Positions 1 to 11,488 of a DNA stretch of 64,000 nt are shown here, piece by piece; the first letter of the stretch is position 1; every line of letters begins with the position of its first letter. Under the pieces are notes generated by a model. It did no database searches. It was not told where the DNA came from and was given only the letters and a program-made list of their open reading frames with translations. The position numbers were made by a program, and so were the translations under genes. The stretch comes from Candidatus Leucobacter sulfamidivorax (lineage in GTDB: Bacteria > Actinomycetota > Actinomycetes > Actinomycetales > Microbacteriaceae). The stretch covers positions 62,001-126,000 of the forward strand of contig QZLF01000002.1 in NCBI GenBank assembly GCA_016771945.1, read 5' to 3'.

Positions 1-186
1 CCGACGCGGCAAACCGTCTGGCCGGGCGAGGAACGCACCGTCGACATCGTGGAGCAGACCATCACGGATCGGGATGCAGATTTCGTACAGTTCGTTCTCG
101 AACAGGTTGAGGCGCGCAGGGCCGCAGAGGATGCGTTCTACGCAAGTATCGACGATCGGCCCGGGGAGGTGTCTGGTCAGGAGTAG
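1..186 (+). CDS. C-terminal fragment of an unidentified protein
   Basis: An open frame enters from the left edge and ends at TAG (184-186), giving the last 61 residues of a protein whose start is outside the window. The tail is acidic and Glu/Ala-rich, ending DRPGEVSGQE, with a short predicted helix (DFVQFVLEQVEARRAAEDAFY). I do not recognise the family. Its position upstream of other accessory genes suggests it belongs to the mobile element. Reading-frame support is codon usage plus the absence of stops over 62 codons, which is modest evidence. Confidence 0.45.
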   Translation, partial: PTRQTVWPGEERTVDIVEQTITDRDADFVQFVLEQVEARRAAEDAFYASIDDRPGEVSGQE

Positions 187-194
187 TCCAGCCT

Positions 195-551
195 TCATGT
201 GCCGACGAGTTCCCCGTGATGTTCGTGGCGCGCTTGCTCGCGACGTGCCACGGCTTCGTCGTGTCGCGCACGGATGAGAAGTGCCACGGAGATCGGGCCG
301 ATCACGACGTATTTCAACGCGTTCCACAGGCACAGCAGGATGACGAGGTTGAGCCAACCTGGGGCGCCATCGCCGACCCCAGATGAGCACCAATACGCGA
401 GCACGATGTACGGCGCAGCCAAGAGCATCGCGGGAACGCCCCATTTCAGGCCACGGCGTCGCCGGATCCGGCCCAGCACAATGTTCGTGGGTGCGTATCG
501 CTGCAGAACTGCATAGATGAAGCTGCTGACCGTCAATATCAAACGGATCAT
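195..551 (-). CDS. Small integral membrane protein of a mobile element
   Basis: This encodes 118 residues starting MIRLILTVSSFIYAVLQRYAPTN. An N-terminal hydrophobic helix, a basic loop (GRIRRRRGLKWG), two further hydrophobic stretches (AMLLAAPYIVLAYW, LNLVILLCLWNALKYVVIGPISVALLI) and a charged cytoplasmic tail ending in HHGELVGT are visible. The pattern RYAPTN...RRGLKWG...PGWLNLL...WNALK recurs in small membrane proteins of actinobacterial plasmids and integrative elements; no biochemical role is known to me. A longer frame extends upstream to 710, but the extension is Cys/Arg-rich and unlike coding sequence, so the ATG at 551 is preferred. It is convergent with the preceding fragment. Confidence 0.65.
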   Translation of the reverse strand: MIRLILTVSSFIYAVLQRYAPTNIVLGRIRRRRGLKWGVPAMLLAAPYIVLAYWCSSGVGDGAPGWLNLVILLCLWNALKYVVIGPISVALLIRARHDEAVARREQARHEHHGELVGT

Positions 552-745
552 GATGGGGCCTATCGTCACACGTCGATCTCCGTCGAGGAAGCAGCATGTG
601 AATCGAACGCCCGAGAGGGCCGCCCCGAAGGGCCCGCAGAGTTGGGAACCTGCTTCGTCTCCCAGGGTACGCCTACTCCGTATGAGTCGAAAGGGGCAGC
701 ATTCGAACACCTTCTCAGTGAGATCTCACCTCGAAGGAGGCCATC

Positions 746-1726
746 ATGCCCACGCTCTCGAATCTCGCGAAAGATGAGCGAACTGCCCGCCAGGTGCTGT
801 CATTGATCGGCACCCCGAACGACGCCGCAACGGGCGCACTCCTCGAACGAGTCGGTGGGGTCGAACTCATCGCACTGGTCGAGCGCGACACCGCGATTCC
901 CGGGATGGATCGAATCGAAGCGGCAATCTGGCGAGATCGATTGCAATCACGCGCGAATCCCAATCAGGTCGCCTCGCGGTTGCTCACTGAGAACGACTAT
1001 CGGGTGCTCGTACCCGAGGACTCAGAGTGGCCCGCCGCCCTCAATGACCTCCGCGAGCGAGCCCCGTACGCGCTCTGGGCTGCGGGACGTGCAGAACTTC
1101 TCAGCGCGCAGCCCTCTCAACTGATCACGATCACTGGCGCCCGGGCGGCGACCGCTTACGGCGTGCACGTTGCCGAGGACATCTCCAGCGAGCTGGCCCG
1201 GAACGGCAAGACTCTCGTCGCCGGTGCTGCCTACGGTATCGAAGGCTCCGTACACAGGTCTGCGCTCATCGAGAGCGGCAACACGATCGCGGTACTTGCC
1301 TCGGGCGTCGACCGCCCCTATCCCGCAGGTCATGCTGACCTCATTGCGAGCGTTTCACGCCAGGGGCTGGTGCTCTCTGAGTTACCGCCAGGGGTCAGCC
1401 CAACCCGTCAGCGTTTTCTGGATCGTTCCCGTATCCTTGCAGCGCTGTCTGGCGCCACCATCGTCGTTGAAGCGGGGTTTCGGTCTGGAACGCTGCACAC
1501 AGCTCGGGAGGCTGGGCACTTGGATCGCATCGTTGGCGCTGTCCCCGGGCCCGTTACCTCCGCCGCCAGCGCCGGAACGAATCATCTGCTTCAGGAGGGG
1601 AGCGCACGCGTCGTCACCAACGCATCGGACGTCACGCGGATGCTTGACAGTGCGAACGCCCCCAGGCGGAGCGTCATCCACCTGGGGGCGTCGCGTGCCG
1701 TTCTGCCGAACAACCGCGCGCTGTAA
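746..1726 (+). CDS. DprA/Smf-like DNA-processing protein (accessory copy)
   Basis: This is a 326-residue protein with a DprA Rossmann-like domain at about residues 120-300. Diagnostic stretches are ITGARAATAYG, the G-rich loop AGAAYGIEGSVHRSAL (the family's SGxAxGID..AH region), LASGVDRPYP, LSELPPG, FLDRSRILAAL and VVEAGFRSGTLHTAREA. The family loads RecA on single-stranded DNA in transformation, while element-borne copies are thought to protect or process incoming DNA. A strong GAAGGAGG ribosome site lies five bases before the ATG. It sits next to xis and int rather than in a chromosomal dprA locus, and several consensus positions deviate (GIE for GID, FLDRSR for FPxRNR), which fits an element-specific paralog. 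Confidence 0.8.
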   Translation: MPTLSNLAKDERTARQVLSLIGTPNDAATGALLERVGGVELIALVERDTAIPGMDRIEAAIWRDRLQSRANPNQVASRLLTENDYRVLVPEDSEWPAALNDLRERAPYALWAAGRAELLSAQPSQLITITGARAATAYGVHVAEDISSELARNGKTLVAGAAYGIEGSVHRSALIESGNTIAVLASGVDRPYPAGHADLIASVSRQGLVLSELPPGVSPTRQRFLDRSRILAALSGATIVVEAGFRSGTLHTAREAGHLDRIVGAVPGPVTSAASAGTNHLLQEGSARVVTNASDVTRMLDSANAPRRSVIHLGASRAVLPNNRAL

Positions 1727-1729
1727 CCG

Positions 1730-1936
1730 CTATCTCATCGTTGGGATCTCCACGACGAGACTCTTTCGCAGTTCATCCATGTCAACCCGGATGAGGCGCC
1801 CGACCCGGTACCCGCGAACCGTGCCGTCGGAGATTCGACGCCGGATCGTCTTGACTGAGACGCCCAGGCTTTCGGCCGCGACGGTAAGAGAGACCAGGTC
1901 GGGTTCGTGCTCCTCGCTGCGAGTTCGAGAGTTCAT
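1730..1936 (-). CDS. xis: Excisionase-type helix-turn-helix protein
   Basis: This 68-residue protein has a MerR/excisionase-type winged helix: LVSLTVAAESLGVSVKTI, then RRRISDGTVRGYRVG and the wing RLIRVDMDEL. Such proteins bend DNA at attachment sites and bias a tyrosine integrase toward excision, or act as small regulators. It is transcribed on the same strand as the integrase, 58 bases downstream of its stop, and converges on dprA with only 3 bases between the two stops. Small HTH_17 proteins also occur as plain regulators, so the Xis role comes from the neighbouring integrase. Confidence 0.75.
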   Translation of the reverse strand: MNSRTRSEEHEPDLVSLTVAAESLGVSVKTIRRRISDGTVRGYRVGRLIRVDMDELRKSLVVEIPTMR

Positions 1937-1994
1937 GGCAGTGCCTTCCTGTGAATGGATTGGTGTTACCTCACAGGTGTCCGCGGCTGTCCGC

Positions 1995-3266
1995 TTACGA
2001 CTCCTTCCCTACGTTCTTCTTCCGGTCGAGGGTCGCTGCGACACGTGCGCTCATCCGGTCCGCCAGCTCTCGGTCGCGATTCATGGTGGCGTGCTGATAT
2101 CGCAGCACGATGTGAATGTCAGCGTGCCCGCCACGTCGCATCAGCTCGGCAAGCGTCGCGCCCTCCTGAGCGAAGATCGTCAGCCCAGTGTGACGCAGAT
2201 CATGGAAGCGGAAACGATGCGGCAACCCTTCAACGCTGTCACGCACATCGGCCCAGATATAACCCCAGCGGGTATTCGAGAGCGGCATGCTGCCGCGAAT
2301 GCTTGCCGGGACAAGCGGCGCCCTGTCTTCGGTCGCGACGTGGTCTTTGAGGTGCTGCTTCAATCGAGCCGTCATGAGCTTCGGGATGCTCAGCGACCGC
2401 TTGCCTGCTTCGCTCTTCAGGTCGGTGTAGTCGCCGGTGTTGGCGTTCAGCTGACGTCGCACGTGCAGCGTCGCGCTGCCGTCGTCATGCCACTCGACAT
2501 CACGTCGTTGCAGCCCAAGGCACTCGCCACGGCGCAACTGACACCAGGCGGCGAGCTGCACCATGATCGCCCACTGATCCGGAACCGCTTGATACAAAGC
2601 CTCCACCTGTTTCGGTGTGATGATGTCCTCGCTTTCATCATGGTCGGCATCATGACGAACCGATTCCTGGCGGGGAATCGAGACGCTTGGCGCCGCAGGA
2701 ATGATGCCGTCGCGAGCTGCTTGACGCAGGATCATCATGAGCACGATCAGCACGGGCCGGGTGATCCCATTGAACTTCGATTTCGGGTTCAGTGGCGCCG
2801 GAATTTTGTCGAGTCGGTCTGTCATCACGCGGATGCGGTTGACATCGATATCCCTCATCGGGGTGTCGCCGAACTCAGGGATGAGATAGCCCGAGACCTT
2901 GCCCTGATACGAGCGGACGGTGCCGACGGCACGTATCTTGCCGCTTCGGTTCGGCTCGGTCTTGATCATCTGCAGCCATCGCTTCGAGTACTCCTCGAAG
3001 CCCATGGATCGCGACTGCTCAGCGGCAGTCTCGGCGCGGCGTCGCTCCGCAATGACCTCTGGCGGCTCCCACAAGCCGAGCGAGATCTTCGAGTGCATCG
3101 ACGCGAGCCACTTTCGGGCATCGGTCTTCGTGACGAACGTCAGCGCCTTGTCGTCCTCGGTTCGCGCTGGGTACATCTCACCATCTGGCGCGGGATAGCG
3201 GGCCTGCCAGCGACCCGACGGAAGCTTGCGCAAGCTGCCCCATGCCTCGCGTTTCGTCCCGTTCAT
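1995..3266 (-). CDS. int: Tyrosine site-specific recombinase (integrase)
   Basis: This is a 423-residue phage-type integrase. The N-terminal arm-binding region contains SLRKLPSGRWQARYPAPDG, followed by a core-binding SAM-like domain and a C-terminal catalytic domain. Catalytic residues are visible: Arg in CQLRRGECLGL, the HxxR box in FHDLRHTGLTIF, the His in RRGGHADIHIV and the nucleophile Tyr in VLRYQHATM. The ATG at 3266 is chosen because GGGAGGG lies just upstream; a longer frame begins at 3314 but has no such site. The protein integrates or excises the element at the nrdF-proximal end. The region upstream holds repeated GTGCCACT sites that may be its arm or core sites. Confidence 0.9.
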   Translation of the reverse strand: MNGTKREAWGSLRKLPSGRWQARYPAPDGEMYPARTEDDKALTFVTKTDARKWLASMHSKISLGLWEPPEVIAERRRAETAAEQSRSMGFEEYSKRWLQMIKTEPNRSGKIRAVGTVRSYQGKVSGYLIPEFGDTPMRDIDVNRIRVMTDRLDKIPAPLNPKSKFNGITRPVLIVLMMILRQAARDGIIPAAPSVSIPRQESVRHDADHDESEDIITPKQVEALYQAVPDQWAIMVQLAAWCQLRRGECLGLQRRDVEWHDDGSATLHVRRQLNANTGDYTDLKSEAGKRSLSIPKLMTARLKQHLKDHVATEDRAPLVPASIRGSMPLSNTRWGYIWADVRDSVEGLPHRFRFHDLRHTGLTIFAQEGATLAELMRRGGHADIHIVLRYQHATMNRDRELADRMSARVAATLDRKKNVGKES

Positions 3267-3307
3267 GATGCCCTCCCGTGTACTCGGATGGACGCGGTTG
3301 GACCCTC

Positions 3308-3495
3308 GTGCCACTCCGTGCCACTAGATCCGCGTGAACACCGAAACCCGCGTGTTTCCGCGGATCGTGAGGCATCACCAGAGACTCGTATGGCACGAAG
3401 TGGCACGGCCTCGGCGGTGTGCCGACCCCAAATTTCGGGTGGCTGGCCTGCTCGCTTCCAAGTGGAAGGTGTGCGCGTGCCATCCACGTGCCACT
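3308..3495. repeat. Cluster of GTGCCACT sites upstream of the integrase
   Basis: GTGCCACT occurs at 3308-3315, 3318-3325 and 3488-3495 and inverted (AGTGGCAC) at 3399-3406. Degenerate copies lie at 3391 (TGGCACG) and 3477 (GTGCCAT). Four exact 8-mers within 190 bases is far above chance. Their position between integrase and host gene fits Int or Xis binding sites. Confidence 0.6.
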
Positions 3496-3584
3496 CTGAA
3501 CGGTCATTCCTGGTCATCTCTGTTCTCCACTGTCGTCGAACAGAGGGCATAAAAACGGCCCGAACCCGCGAGATTTCGCGGATC
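3342..3584. other. Candidate attachment-site core duplication
   Basis: CGAAACCCGCGTGTTTCCGC-GGATC (3342-3366) is nearly repeated as CGAACCCGCG-AGATTTCGCGGATC (3561-3584). The second copy is the stem of the nrdF terminator. A tyrosine integrase that targets a terminator stem would leave such a near-duplicate, but the other end of the element is not in the window, so att identity is inferred. Confidence 0.3.
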
Positions 3585-3590
3585 CGGGCC
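3551..3590 (-). terminator. Rho-independent terminator of the nrd operon
   Basis: Read on the minus strand, a 15-bp stem (GGCCCGGATCCGCGA paired with TCGCGGGTTCGGGCC, with G-T wobbles) and an AATC loop are followed by GTTTTT. It starts about 30 bases after the nrdF stop codon. Confidence 0.9.
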
Positions 3591-3618
3591 TCTGACCAGG
3601 CTTTTCAGCCGGGGCTTC

Positions 3619-6807
<3,189 letters not shown>

Positions 6808-6808
<1 letters not shown>

Positions 6809-7209
6809 CACTGCTGCTTCCAAAATGCTTCCAATCCTTCTTGGACGGCGGTGATGTCGTCCGGTGTGCCGAAGAGTTCGAATCGGTAGAGGTGCGGCAC
6901 CTCGCATTTGCGGGCGATGATGTCGCCGGCGATGCCGTAGGCCTCTCCGAAGTTGGTGTTGCCGGCCGCGATCACGCCCCGCAGGTGCTTCCGATTGCGT
7001 TCATCGTTGAGGAAGCGGATCACCTGCTTGGGCACGGCCCGCGTCTCTGGCCCGCCGCCGTAGGTCGGCACGACGAGGACGAAGGGCTCTTCTACCAGGA
7101 GCGGATCGTCGTTCGCGTGCAGCGGGATGCGGAGCGCCGGCCGCCCGAGCTTCTCGATGAAGCGGTGGGTGTTGCCGGACACGCTCGAGAAGTAGACGAG
7201 ATCGGTCAT
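6808..7209 (-). CDS. nrdI: NrdI flavodoxin-like activator of NrdF
   Basis: This 133-residue flavodoxin-like protein begins [22 protein letters not shown], where SSxSGNT is the FMN phosphate loop. PTYGGG and [15 protein letters not shown] form the remaining FMN-binding loops. NrdI generates the oxidant used to assemble the dimanganese-tyrosyl cofactor of NrdF. It overlaps nrdE by four bases and follows nrdH by 125 bases, in the usual H-I-E-F order. Confidence 0.96.
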
Positions 7210-7334
7210 CTGCTCCTCCTCCCGACCCGCTGCGACGGGTCTGCTCCGCCCCGCCGGACGGGCGGGCGCGTTCCCCGGCTGCGGCTGCGGGGCGGTTCGC
7301 GACGGCCGTCGTGGAACGACCGCGCGATCCGCCG

Positions 7335-7571
7335 CTAGTCGGCGAGACGTGCCGCGAGCGCCGAGATCTTGTCGGGACGGAAGCCCGACCAGTGCTCCTC
7401 GTCGGTTACGACGACGGGGGCCTGCAGGTAGCCGAGCTCCTTGACGGTCTCGAGCGCCGTCGGATCCTCAGAGAGGTCGACGATGTCGTACTCGATGCCC
7501 TGGCTGTCGAGCGCGCGGTAGGTCGCATTGCACTGCACGCACGACGGCTTGGTGTACACGGTAGTAGCCAT
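7335..7571 (-). CDS. nrdH: NrdH glutaredoxin-like electron donor
   Basis: This is a 78-residue thioredoxin-fold protein, [22 protein letters not shown], with the redox motif CVQC. The characteristic WSGFRPDKI segment near the C-terminus is present, as is the cis-Pro loop APVVV. NrdH passes electrons from thioredoxin reductase to the CxxC tail of NrdE. It opens the nrd operon, and the paired NrdR-like boxes lie 40-90 bases upstream of its start. Confidence 0.96.
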   Translation of the reverse strand: MATTVYTKPSCVQCNATYRALDSQGIEYDIVDLSEDPTALETVKELGYLQAPVVVTDEEHWSGFRPDKISALAARLAD

Positions 7572-7610
7572 GTCCCGCCCTTCTCCAAAATCCGATTACG
7601 CCCCGACCGA

Positions 7611-7660
7611 GGCACTACATATAGTGAACCACACCGCGGTCGACCACAAGATGATGTAGT
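7611..7660 (-). promoter_or_regulatory. Paired NrdR-box-like operators
   Basis: GGCACTACATATAGTGAA (7611-7628) is a near-perfect palindrome of NrdR-box type. A second weaker match, CACAAGATGATGTAGT (7645-7660), is centred about 33 bases away, three helical turns, the usual spacing for tandem NrdR boxes. The stretch is markedly AT-rich for this genome and sits just upstream of nrdH. Confidence 0.65.
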
Positions 7661-7831
7661 TACACCACTGTAGTTTTCCACGATCAATCCACCGACCGCA
7701 AGGGGGTCCTGGGGAGAACTTTCGGCGCGATTCCGCTGCGGCGCCCACGTTATCCACAACCCGGGGAGGGCGGAAAATATTTCCTCCCCAGTCGTCCCCC
7801 GGCGTGTCGCGCCCGAGACCCGGATACGACC

Positions 7832-7919
7832 CCTCCGAGGGCCGCGATCCGCCCCTCGGAGGGCCGCGTTCCGCGCCTCCGAGAACCGCCGTCCGCCGTT
7901 CGGAAGGCCGCCGCGCGGC
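7832..7919. repeat. Four tandem 22-bp imperfect repeats
   Basis: Units start at 7832, 7854, 7876 and 7898 and are exactly 22 bases each, following the pattern CCTCSGAGRRCCGCSNTCCGCS. They fill the gap between the nrdH control region and the next gene. The rest of 7661-7936 shows no gene to me. Confidence 0.65.
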
Positions 7920-7936
7920 CCCCGAACGCACCCCGC

Positions 7937-8365
7937 TCACAGCGCCACCGGCCACAGCAGCTCCGTTCCGTCGGGCTGGAACCAGCGCAGCACGAGCATC
8001 GCGTCGGGCGCGGAGAACGCTCCGTCGGCGTGCACGCCGCGCACGACCACCCGGAGCCGCTCGCCGGGGTAGACCGTGCGGGGCAGCGTGAGCCCGAGCA
8101 TGCCGCCGCCCGCGAGGGCGAAGCGCACGGCGCGCAGCGGCCCGGTGCCCCGGTGCTCGAACTCGACCGCGCCGCGATCGCTGCGGGCGACCACCCGCCA
8201 CGGCACCGGCACGGCCGCGGACGTCCCGGCCTCGAGGACCGGAGGGGCGGGGACCGGGGTGCCGGCGCCCGACGGCGGGCCCGGAACCGCCGACGAGACG
8301 GCGCCCCGAGGCGGAGCCCCGCGGGGTATCGGCAGGATGCGGCTGTTCAGGCGGAACGAGTTCAT
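7937..8365 (-). CDS. Hypothetical protein
   Basis: This is a 142-residue protein of unknown function. After a Pro/Gly/Ala-rich N-terminal half it has a compact C-terminal beta-rich stretch: WRVVARSDRGAVEFEHRG, VRFALAGGGMLGLTLPRTVYPGERLRVVVRGV, and MLVLRWFQPDGTELLWPVAL. The hydrophobic/charged alternation suggests an immunoglobulin-like or similar beta fold. No signal peptide or membrane segment is evident. Codon bias favours it being real. It stands alone between the nrd operon and the amidase, both on the same strand. Confidence 0.55.
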   Translation of the reverse strand: MNSFRLNSRILPIPRGAPPRGAVSSAVPGPPSGAGTPVPAPPVLEAGTSAAVPVPWRVVARSDRGAVEFEHRGTGPLRAVRFALAGGGMLGLTLPRTVYPGERLRVVVRGVHADGAFSAPDAMLVLRWFQPDGTELLWPVAL

Positions 8366-8450
8366 GGGAGCAGGCTAGGGCCTGCCACCGACATTCACGG
8401 GGCCTCGGCGGGGACCCCGCGGAACCCGGTTCGGAGGCCGGCGACCGCGC

Positions 8451-9860
8451 TCAGGAGGCGACGATGCCCGGCCGGCGGCCGGCCCAGGGGAACCGCGACT
8501 CGAGCTCCGACGCCACCCGGAGCAGGAGGTCCTCCCGGCCCTGGGCGGCGACCAGCTGCACGCCCAGCGGCAGACCCCCGGAGGTCCGGCCGAGGGGCAG
8601 GCTCACCGCGGGCTGTCCGCCGAGGTTGAAGGCGCTCGTGAACGGCCCGTACTCGAAGATGGCGGCCATCCACGACCGGCCCGTGTGCCCGGGCTCGTCG
8701 TAGCCGAGCGTGCCGTGCGGGAGCGGTTCGCGCGCGACGGTCGGCGTGACCAGCAGGTCGTAGCGCTCGAAGAAGGCCCCGGCCTGGCGCGACACCGTGT
8801 TGAAGGCGTCGAAGCCCGCAGCGGCATCGGCGAGCGGCGTCCCGCGGGCCTCGAGCACGAAGGCGCGGGTGGCCGCCTCCATCTCCGCGAGATCGGCGAC
8901 GCCGGCGACGGCGCCGGCCAGACCGAGCCGCGTGACGGCGACGTAGGCGTCGAGGATGTCGTCGTCGCGGAAGCCCGGTGCCGTCTCCTCGACCACACGA
9001 TCCCCGCGCTCCAGGGCGGCGGCGACGACCCGGGCGAGCTCGGCGGCCTCGTCGCTCACCGCCGCGTCGTACCATCCCGTCGCGGAGACGGCGATCCGCA
9101 GCGGCCCCGACTCGCGCCCCACCTCGCCGGCGTAGGGCTCGCTCGGGGCGGGCACGCGGTACTTCTCCCCCGGGGCCTCGCCCCCGAGGGCGTCCAGCAG
9201 CGCCGCGACATCGCGGACGGTGCGGGTGATCGCGAAGTGGTGCGTGACCCCGAATCCGGCCTCCAGGGCCTGGGGCCCCACCGGCACGCGGCCGCGAGAG
9301 GGTTTGAAGCCGACGACCCCGCACGCCGCCGACGGCACCCGGATCGAGCCGGCTCCGTCCGACGCGTGCGCCCAGGGGACGGCCCTGGCCGCGACGAGCG
9401 CGGCGGATCCGCCGCTCGATCCGCCCGTGCCCCGCTCGGGATCCCAGGGGTTGCGCGTCGGGCCGCGCAGCACCGACTCGGTGGCGAAGCTGATGCAGAA
9501 CTCGGGGGTGGCCGAGGCGCCGAGGATCGCGAGTCCCGCTTCCCGGGCTCGCGCGGTGACGAGCGAGTCCCGCTCCGCGACCGCACCCGCGTCCGCGAGG
9601 AGCCGGCTGCCCACCGTGAACGGGCGTCCGGAGGCGAAGGGGCCGTCGTCCTTCATCAGGAAGGGCACGCCGGCGAGCGGGCCGGTCTCGTCGTAGGGGA
9701 TCGCCTCCTCGAACAGCGGGAACGCGAGGGCGTTCAGCTGCGAGACCGAGGCGATCGCGGCCCGCGCCGCGTCCGCGAGCTCGTGCGCGCCGATCTCCCC
9801 GTCGCGGAGCAGCTCGCCCAGGCCGGTCCCGTCGTATTCGGTGTACTCGTCGACCCTCAT
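8451..9860 (-). CDS. Amidase-signature family amidohydrolase
   Basis: This is a 469-residue amidase starting MRVDEYTEYDGTGLGELL, preceded by GGAGGG. The Ser-cisSer-Lys triad can be placed: Lys in FLMKDDG, the Gly/Ser loop GGSSGGSAALVAARAVPW and the nucleophile segment SDGAGSIRVPSAACGVVGFKPSRG. The family hydrolyses linear or aryl amides; the substrate cannot be read from sequence. It is divergent from the DUF3237 gene with 161 bases between starts. A second amidase of the same family is at 60865, and an unrelated acetamidase/formamidase lies at 14566, so amide turnover is a theme of the region. Confidence 0.85.
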   Translation of the reverse strand: MRVDEYTEYDGTGLGELLRDGEIGAHELADAARAAIASVSQLNALAFPLFEEAIPYDETGPLAGVPFLMKDDGPFASGRPFTVGSRLLADAGAVAERDSLVTARAREAGLAILGASATPEFCISFATESVLRGPTRNPWDPERGTGGSSGGSAALVAARAVPWAHASDGAGSIRVPSAACGVVGFKPSRGRVPVGPQALEAGFGVTHHFAITRTVRDVAALLDALGGEAPGEKYRVPAPSEPYAGEVGRESGPLRIAVSATGWYDAAVSDEAAELARVVAAALERGDRVVEETAPGFRDDDILDAYVAVTRLGLAGAVAGVADLAEMEAATRAFVLEARGTPLADAAAGFDAFNTVSRQAGAFFERYDLLVTPTVAREPLPHGTLGYDEPGHTGRSWMAAIFEYGPFTSAFNLGGQPAVSLPLGRTSGGLPLGVQLVAAQGREDLLLRVASELESRFPWAGRRPGIVAS

Positions 9861-10021
9861 GAGCCCTCCAATCGTCTCGGGACCTGCGCCGCACCGCTCG
9901 CGACCCGACGCATGGACACCATCATCTTCGCGCCGCGATCCGGCCGCAACGCGTATTTTCCGGCATCCGATGGCGGCTTCTCCCCCATCGTCCGCGGGCG
10001 CCGCCGGATTATCATCGGAGC

Positions 10022-10516
10022 ATGTCGAACACCGCACCGCAGCCGGGCGCCGCCGATCCCGTTCCGCCGAGCCTGGAGTTCTTCGCCCGCATCGACGTGC
10101 GGGTGGGGCAGCCCGTCGAGGTCGGCGAGACGATCGACGGCGTCCGCCGGGTCATCCCGATCCTCGGGGGGACGGTCTCGGGCCCCGGCATCGGCGGCAC
10201 CGTGCTGGAGGCGGGCGCCGACTTCCAGCTGATCCGCACCGCCACCCTCACCGAGCTCGAGGCCAAGTACGCGATCGAGACCGAGGAGGGCGAGCGGATC
10301 TACATCGAGAACCTCGGCGTCCGCTCGGGCGACGCCGCCGACATCGCGAGGCTCGTGCGCGGCGAGGCGGTCGACCCGGCCCGCATCTACTTCATGACCG
10401 CGCCGCGCCTGCGGTCGGCTTCGCCACGCTGGCGCCACCTCGACGAGCGGCTCTTCGTCGCCCGCGGGAGACGGTTCCCCGACCTCGTGTCACTCGACGT
10501 GTTCATGATCGGCTGA
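10022..10516 (+). CDS. DUF3237 (UPF0311) family protein
   Basis: This 164-residue protein matches the DUF3237 beta-barrel family: LEFFARIDVRVGQPVEVG near the N-terminus, VIPILGGTVSGPGIGGTVLEAGADFQLIR in the middle, and IYFMTAPRLRSASPRWRHLDERLFVARGRR near the end. The family is common beside genes for aromatic and amide catabolism, but its biochemical role is not settled. A -10-like TATCAT six bases before the ATG suggests a leaderless transcript. Its 3' end overlaps the convergent LysR gene by 27 bases. Confidence 0.8.
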   Translation: MSNTAPQPGAADPVPPSLEFFARIDVRVGQPVEVGETIDGVRRVIPILGGTVSGPGIGGTVLEAGADFQLIRTATLTELEAKYAIETEEGERIYIENLGVRSGDAADIARLVRGEAVDPARIYFMTAPRLRSASPRWRHLDERLFVARGRRFPDLVSLDVFMIG

Positions 10517-11455
10517 GCCGGCGGCGGCCTCCGGGGCCCCGGCCGGCGGCTCCGCGCCCTCGATCATCAGCGGGGCGCTGCGGCGCAGGAACTCCACGAA
10601 GCGGCGGGCGTTCGCCGAGAGGATCCGGCCGGCCGGCCAGGCGGCCACCGCCAGGGTCGGCTCCGGCCGCGGCGCGATCTCCCGCGTCACCAGCGGGCGC
10701 CCCTCGTAGCTGACGGTCGAGCGGGGCTGCGCGAGCGTGATGGAGTAGCCGAGACCCGCGGCCACGAGTGAGCGAGCCACCTCCAGCTGCGAGGTGCGAT
10801 GGCGGATCAGGGGTTCGACGTCGTGCGCGCGGAAGAGCTCGGCCACGTGCGCCGGGCTCGGCGGCGTGTCGACGAGGATCAGGGGTTCCGCCGCGAGCGC
10901 CGTCACGGGGATCTCGTCGAGCTCGGCGAGGGGGTGGTCGGCCGCGACGATGCAGCGCAGTCGAGTGCTGAACACCGGCACTCGCCGCAGCTCGGGATCG
11001 AGATCGACGTCGTACAGCAGCGCGGCCTCGAGCTCGCCGCGGCGCATCCTCTCGATGAGCACGTCCTGGGGTTCGGCCGCGAGATGGGGCTCGACGCGCG
11101 GATGCTCGCGCTTGAACAGCTCGAGCAGGGCGGGGAAGAGCGTCGGCGCGACGGAGACGAAGCAGCCGCAGTGGAGCGGACCCGCCAGCTCGTCGGTCGC
11201 CACGCCCTCGATCTCCCCCGCGGAGCGGATCAGGGCGAGCGCCTGCTCCCGCACCTCGAGGCCGATGGGGGTGAGCGCTACGCCTGCGGACTTCGTGCGC
11301 ACGACGAGCTGGGCGCCGAGCGCGGCCTCCAGGTCGTCCAGCGCGGAGGCCAGCGCCGAGCGGGAGACGTTGATCCGCTCGGCGGCCGCGCTGATGGAGC
11401 CCGCCGCGGCCACGGCGACGAAGTACTCGAGCTGCCGGAGCGTGAGCCTCAGCAC
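10490..11455 (-). CDS. LysR-family transcriptional regulator
   Basis: This is a 321-residue LysR regulator. The N-terminal winged HTH is clear (LRQLEYFVAVAAAGSISAAAERINVSRSALASALDDLEAALGAQLVVR), followed by the two-lobed effector domain with LVDTPPSPAHVAELF and GLGYSITLAQPRS. It closely resembles the second LysR protein at 49235 (shared DTPPS...H...LF, RHRT and GLGY segments), so the two are likely from one subfamily controlling catabolic genes. Targets may be the DUF3237 gene, the amidase or the LigAB operon. It is co-directional with rlmH, 33 bases upstream. Confidence 0.88.
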   Translation of the reverse strand: MLRLTLRQLEYFVAVAAAGSISAAAERINVSRSALASALDDLEAALGAQLVVRTKSAGVALTPIGLEVREQALALIRSAGEIEGVATDELAGPLHCGCFVSVAPTLFPALLELFKREHPRVEPHLAAEPQDVLIERMRRGELEAALLYDVDLDPELRRVPVFSTRLRCIVAADHPLAELDEIPVTALAAEPLILVDTPPSPAHVAELFRAHDVEPLIRHRTSQLEVARSLVAAGLGYSITLAQPRSTVSYEGRPLVTREIAPRPEPTLAVAAWPAGRILSANARRFVEFLRRSAPLMIEGAEPPAGAPEAAAGSADHEHVE

Positions 11456-11488
11456 GGCGCGGTCCCGCCCGTGCCCGTGCCGGTCGCC

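Larger units (their letters stand above)
1..3366. mobile_element. End of an integrated mobile element (integrase side)
   Basis: The first 3.3 kb carries a tyrosine integrase, an excisionase-type HTH protein, an orphan DprA-like protein and a small membrane protein, then stops abruptly at the housekeeping nrdF gene. This gene set is typical of actinobacterial integrative elements or integrated plasmids. The left end lies outside the window, so only the integrase-proximal end is seen. The right boundary is inferred from the last integrase-side repeats and a near-repeat of the nrdF terminator core. Confidence 0.6.
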
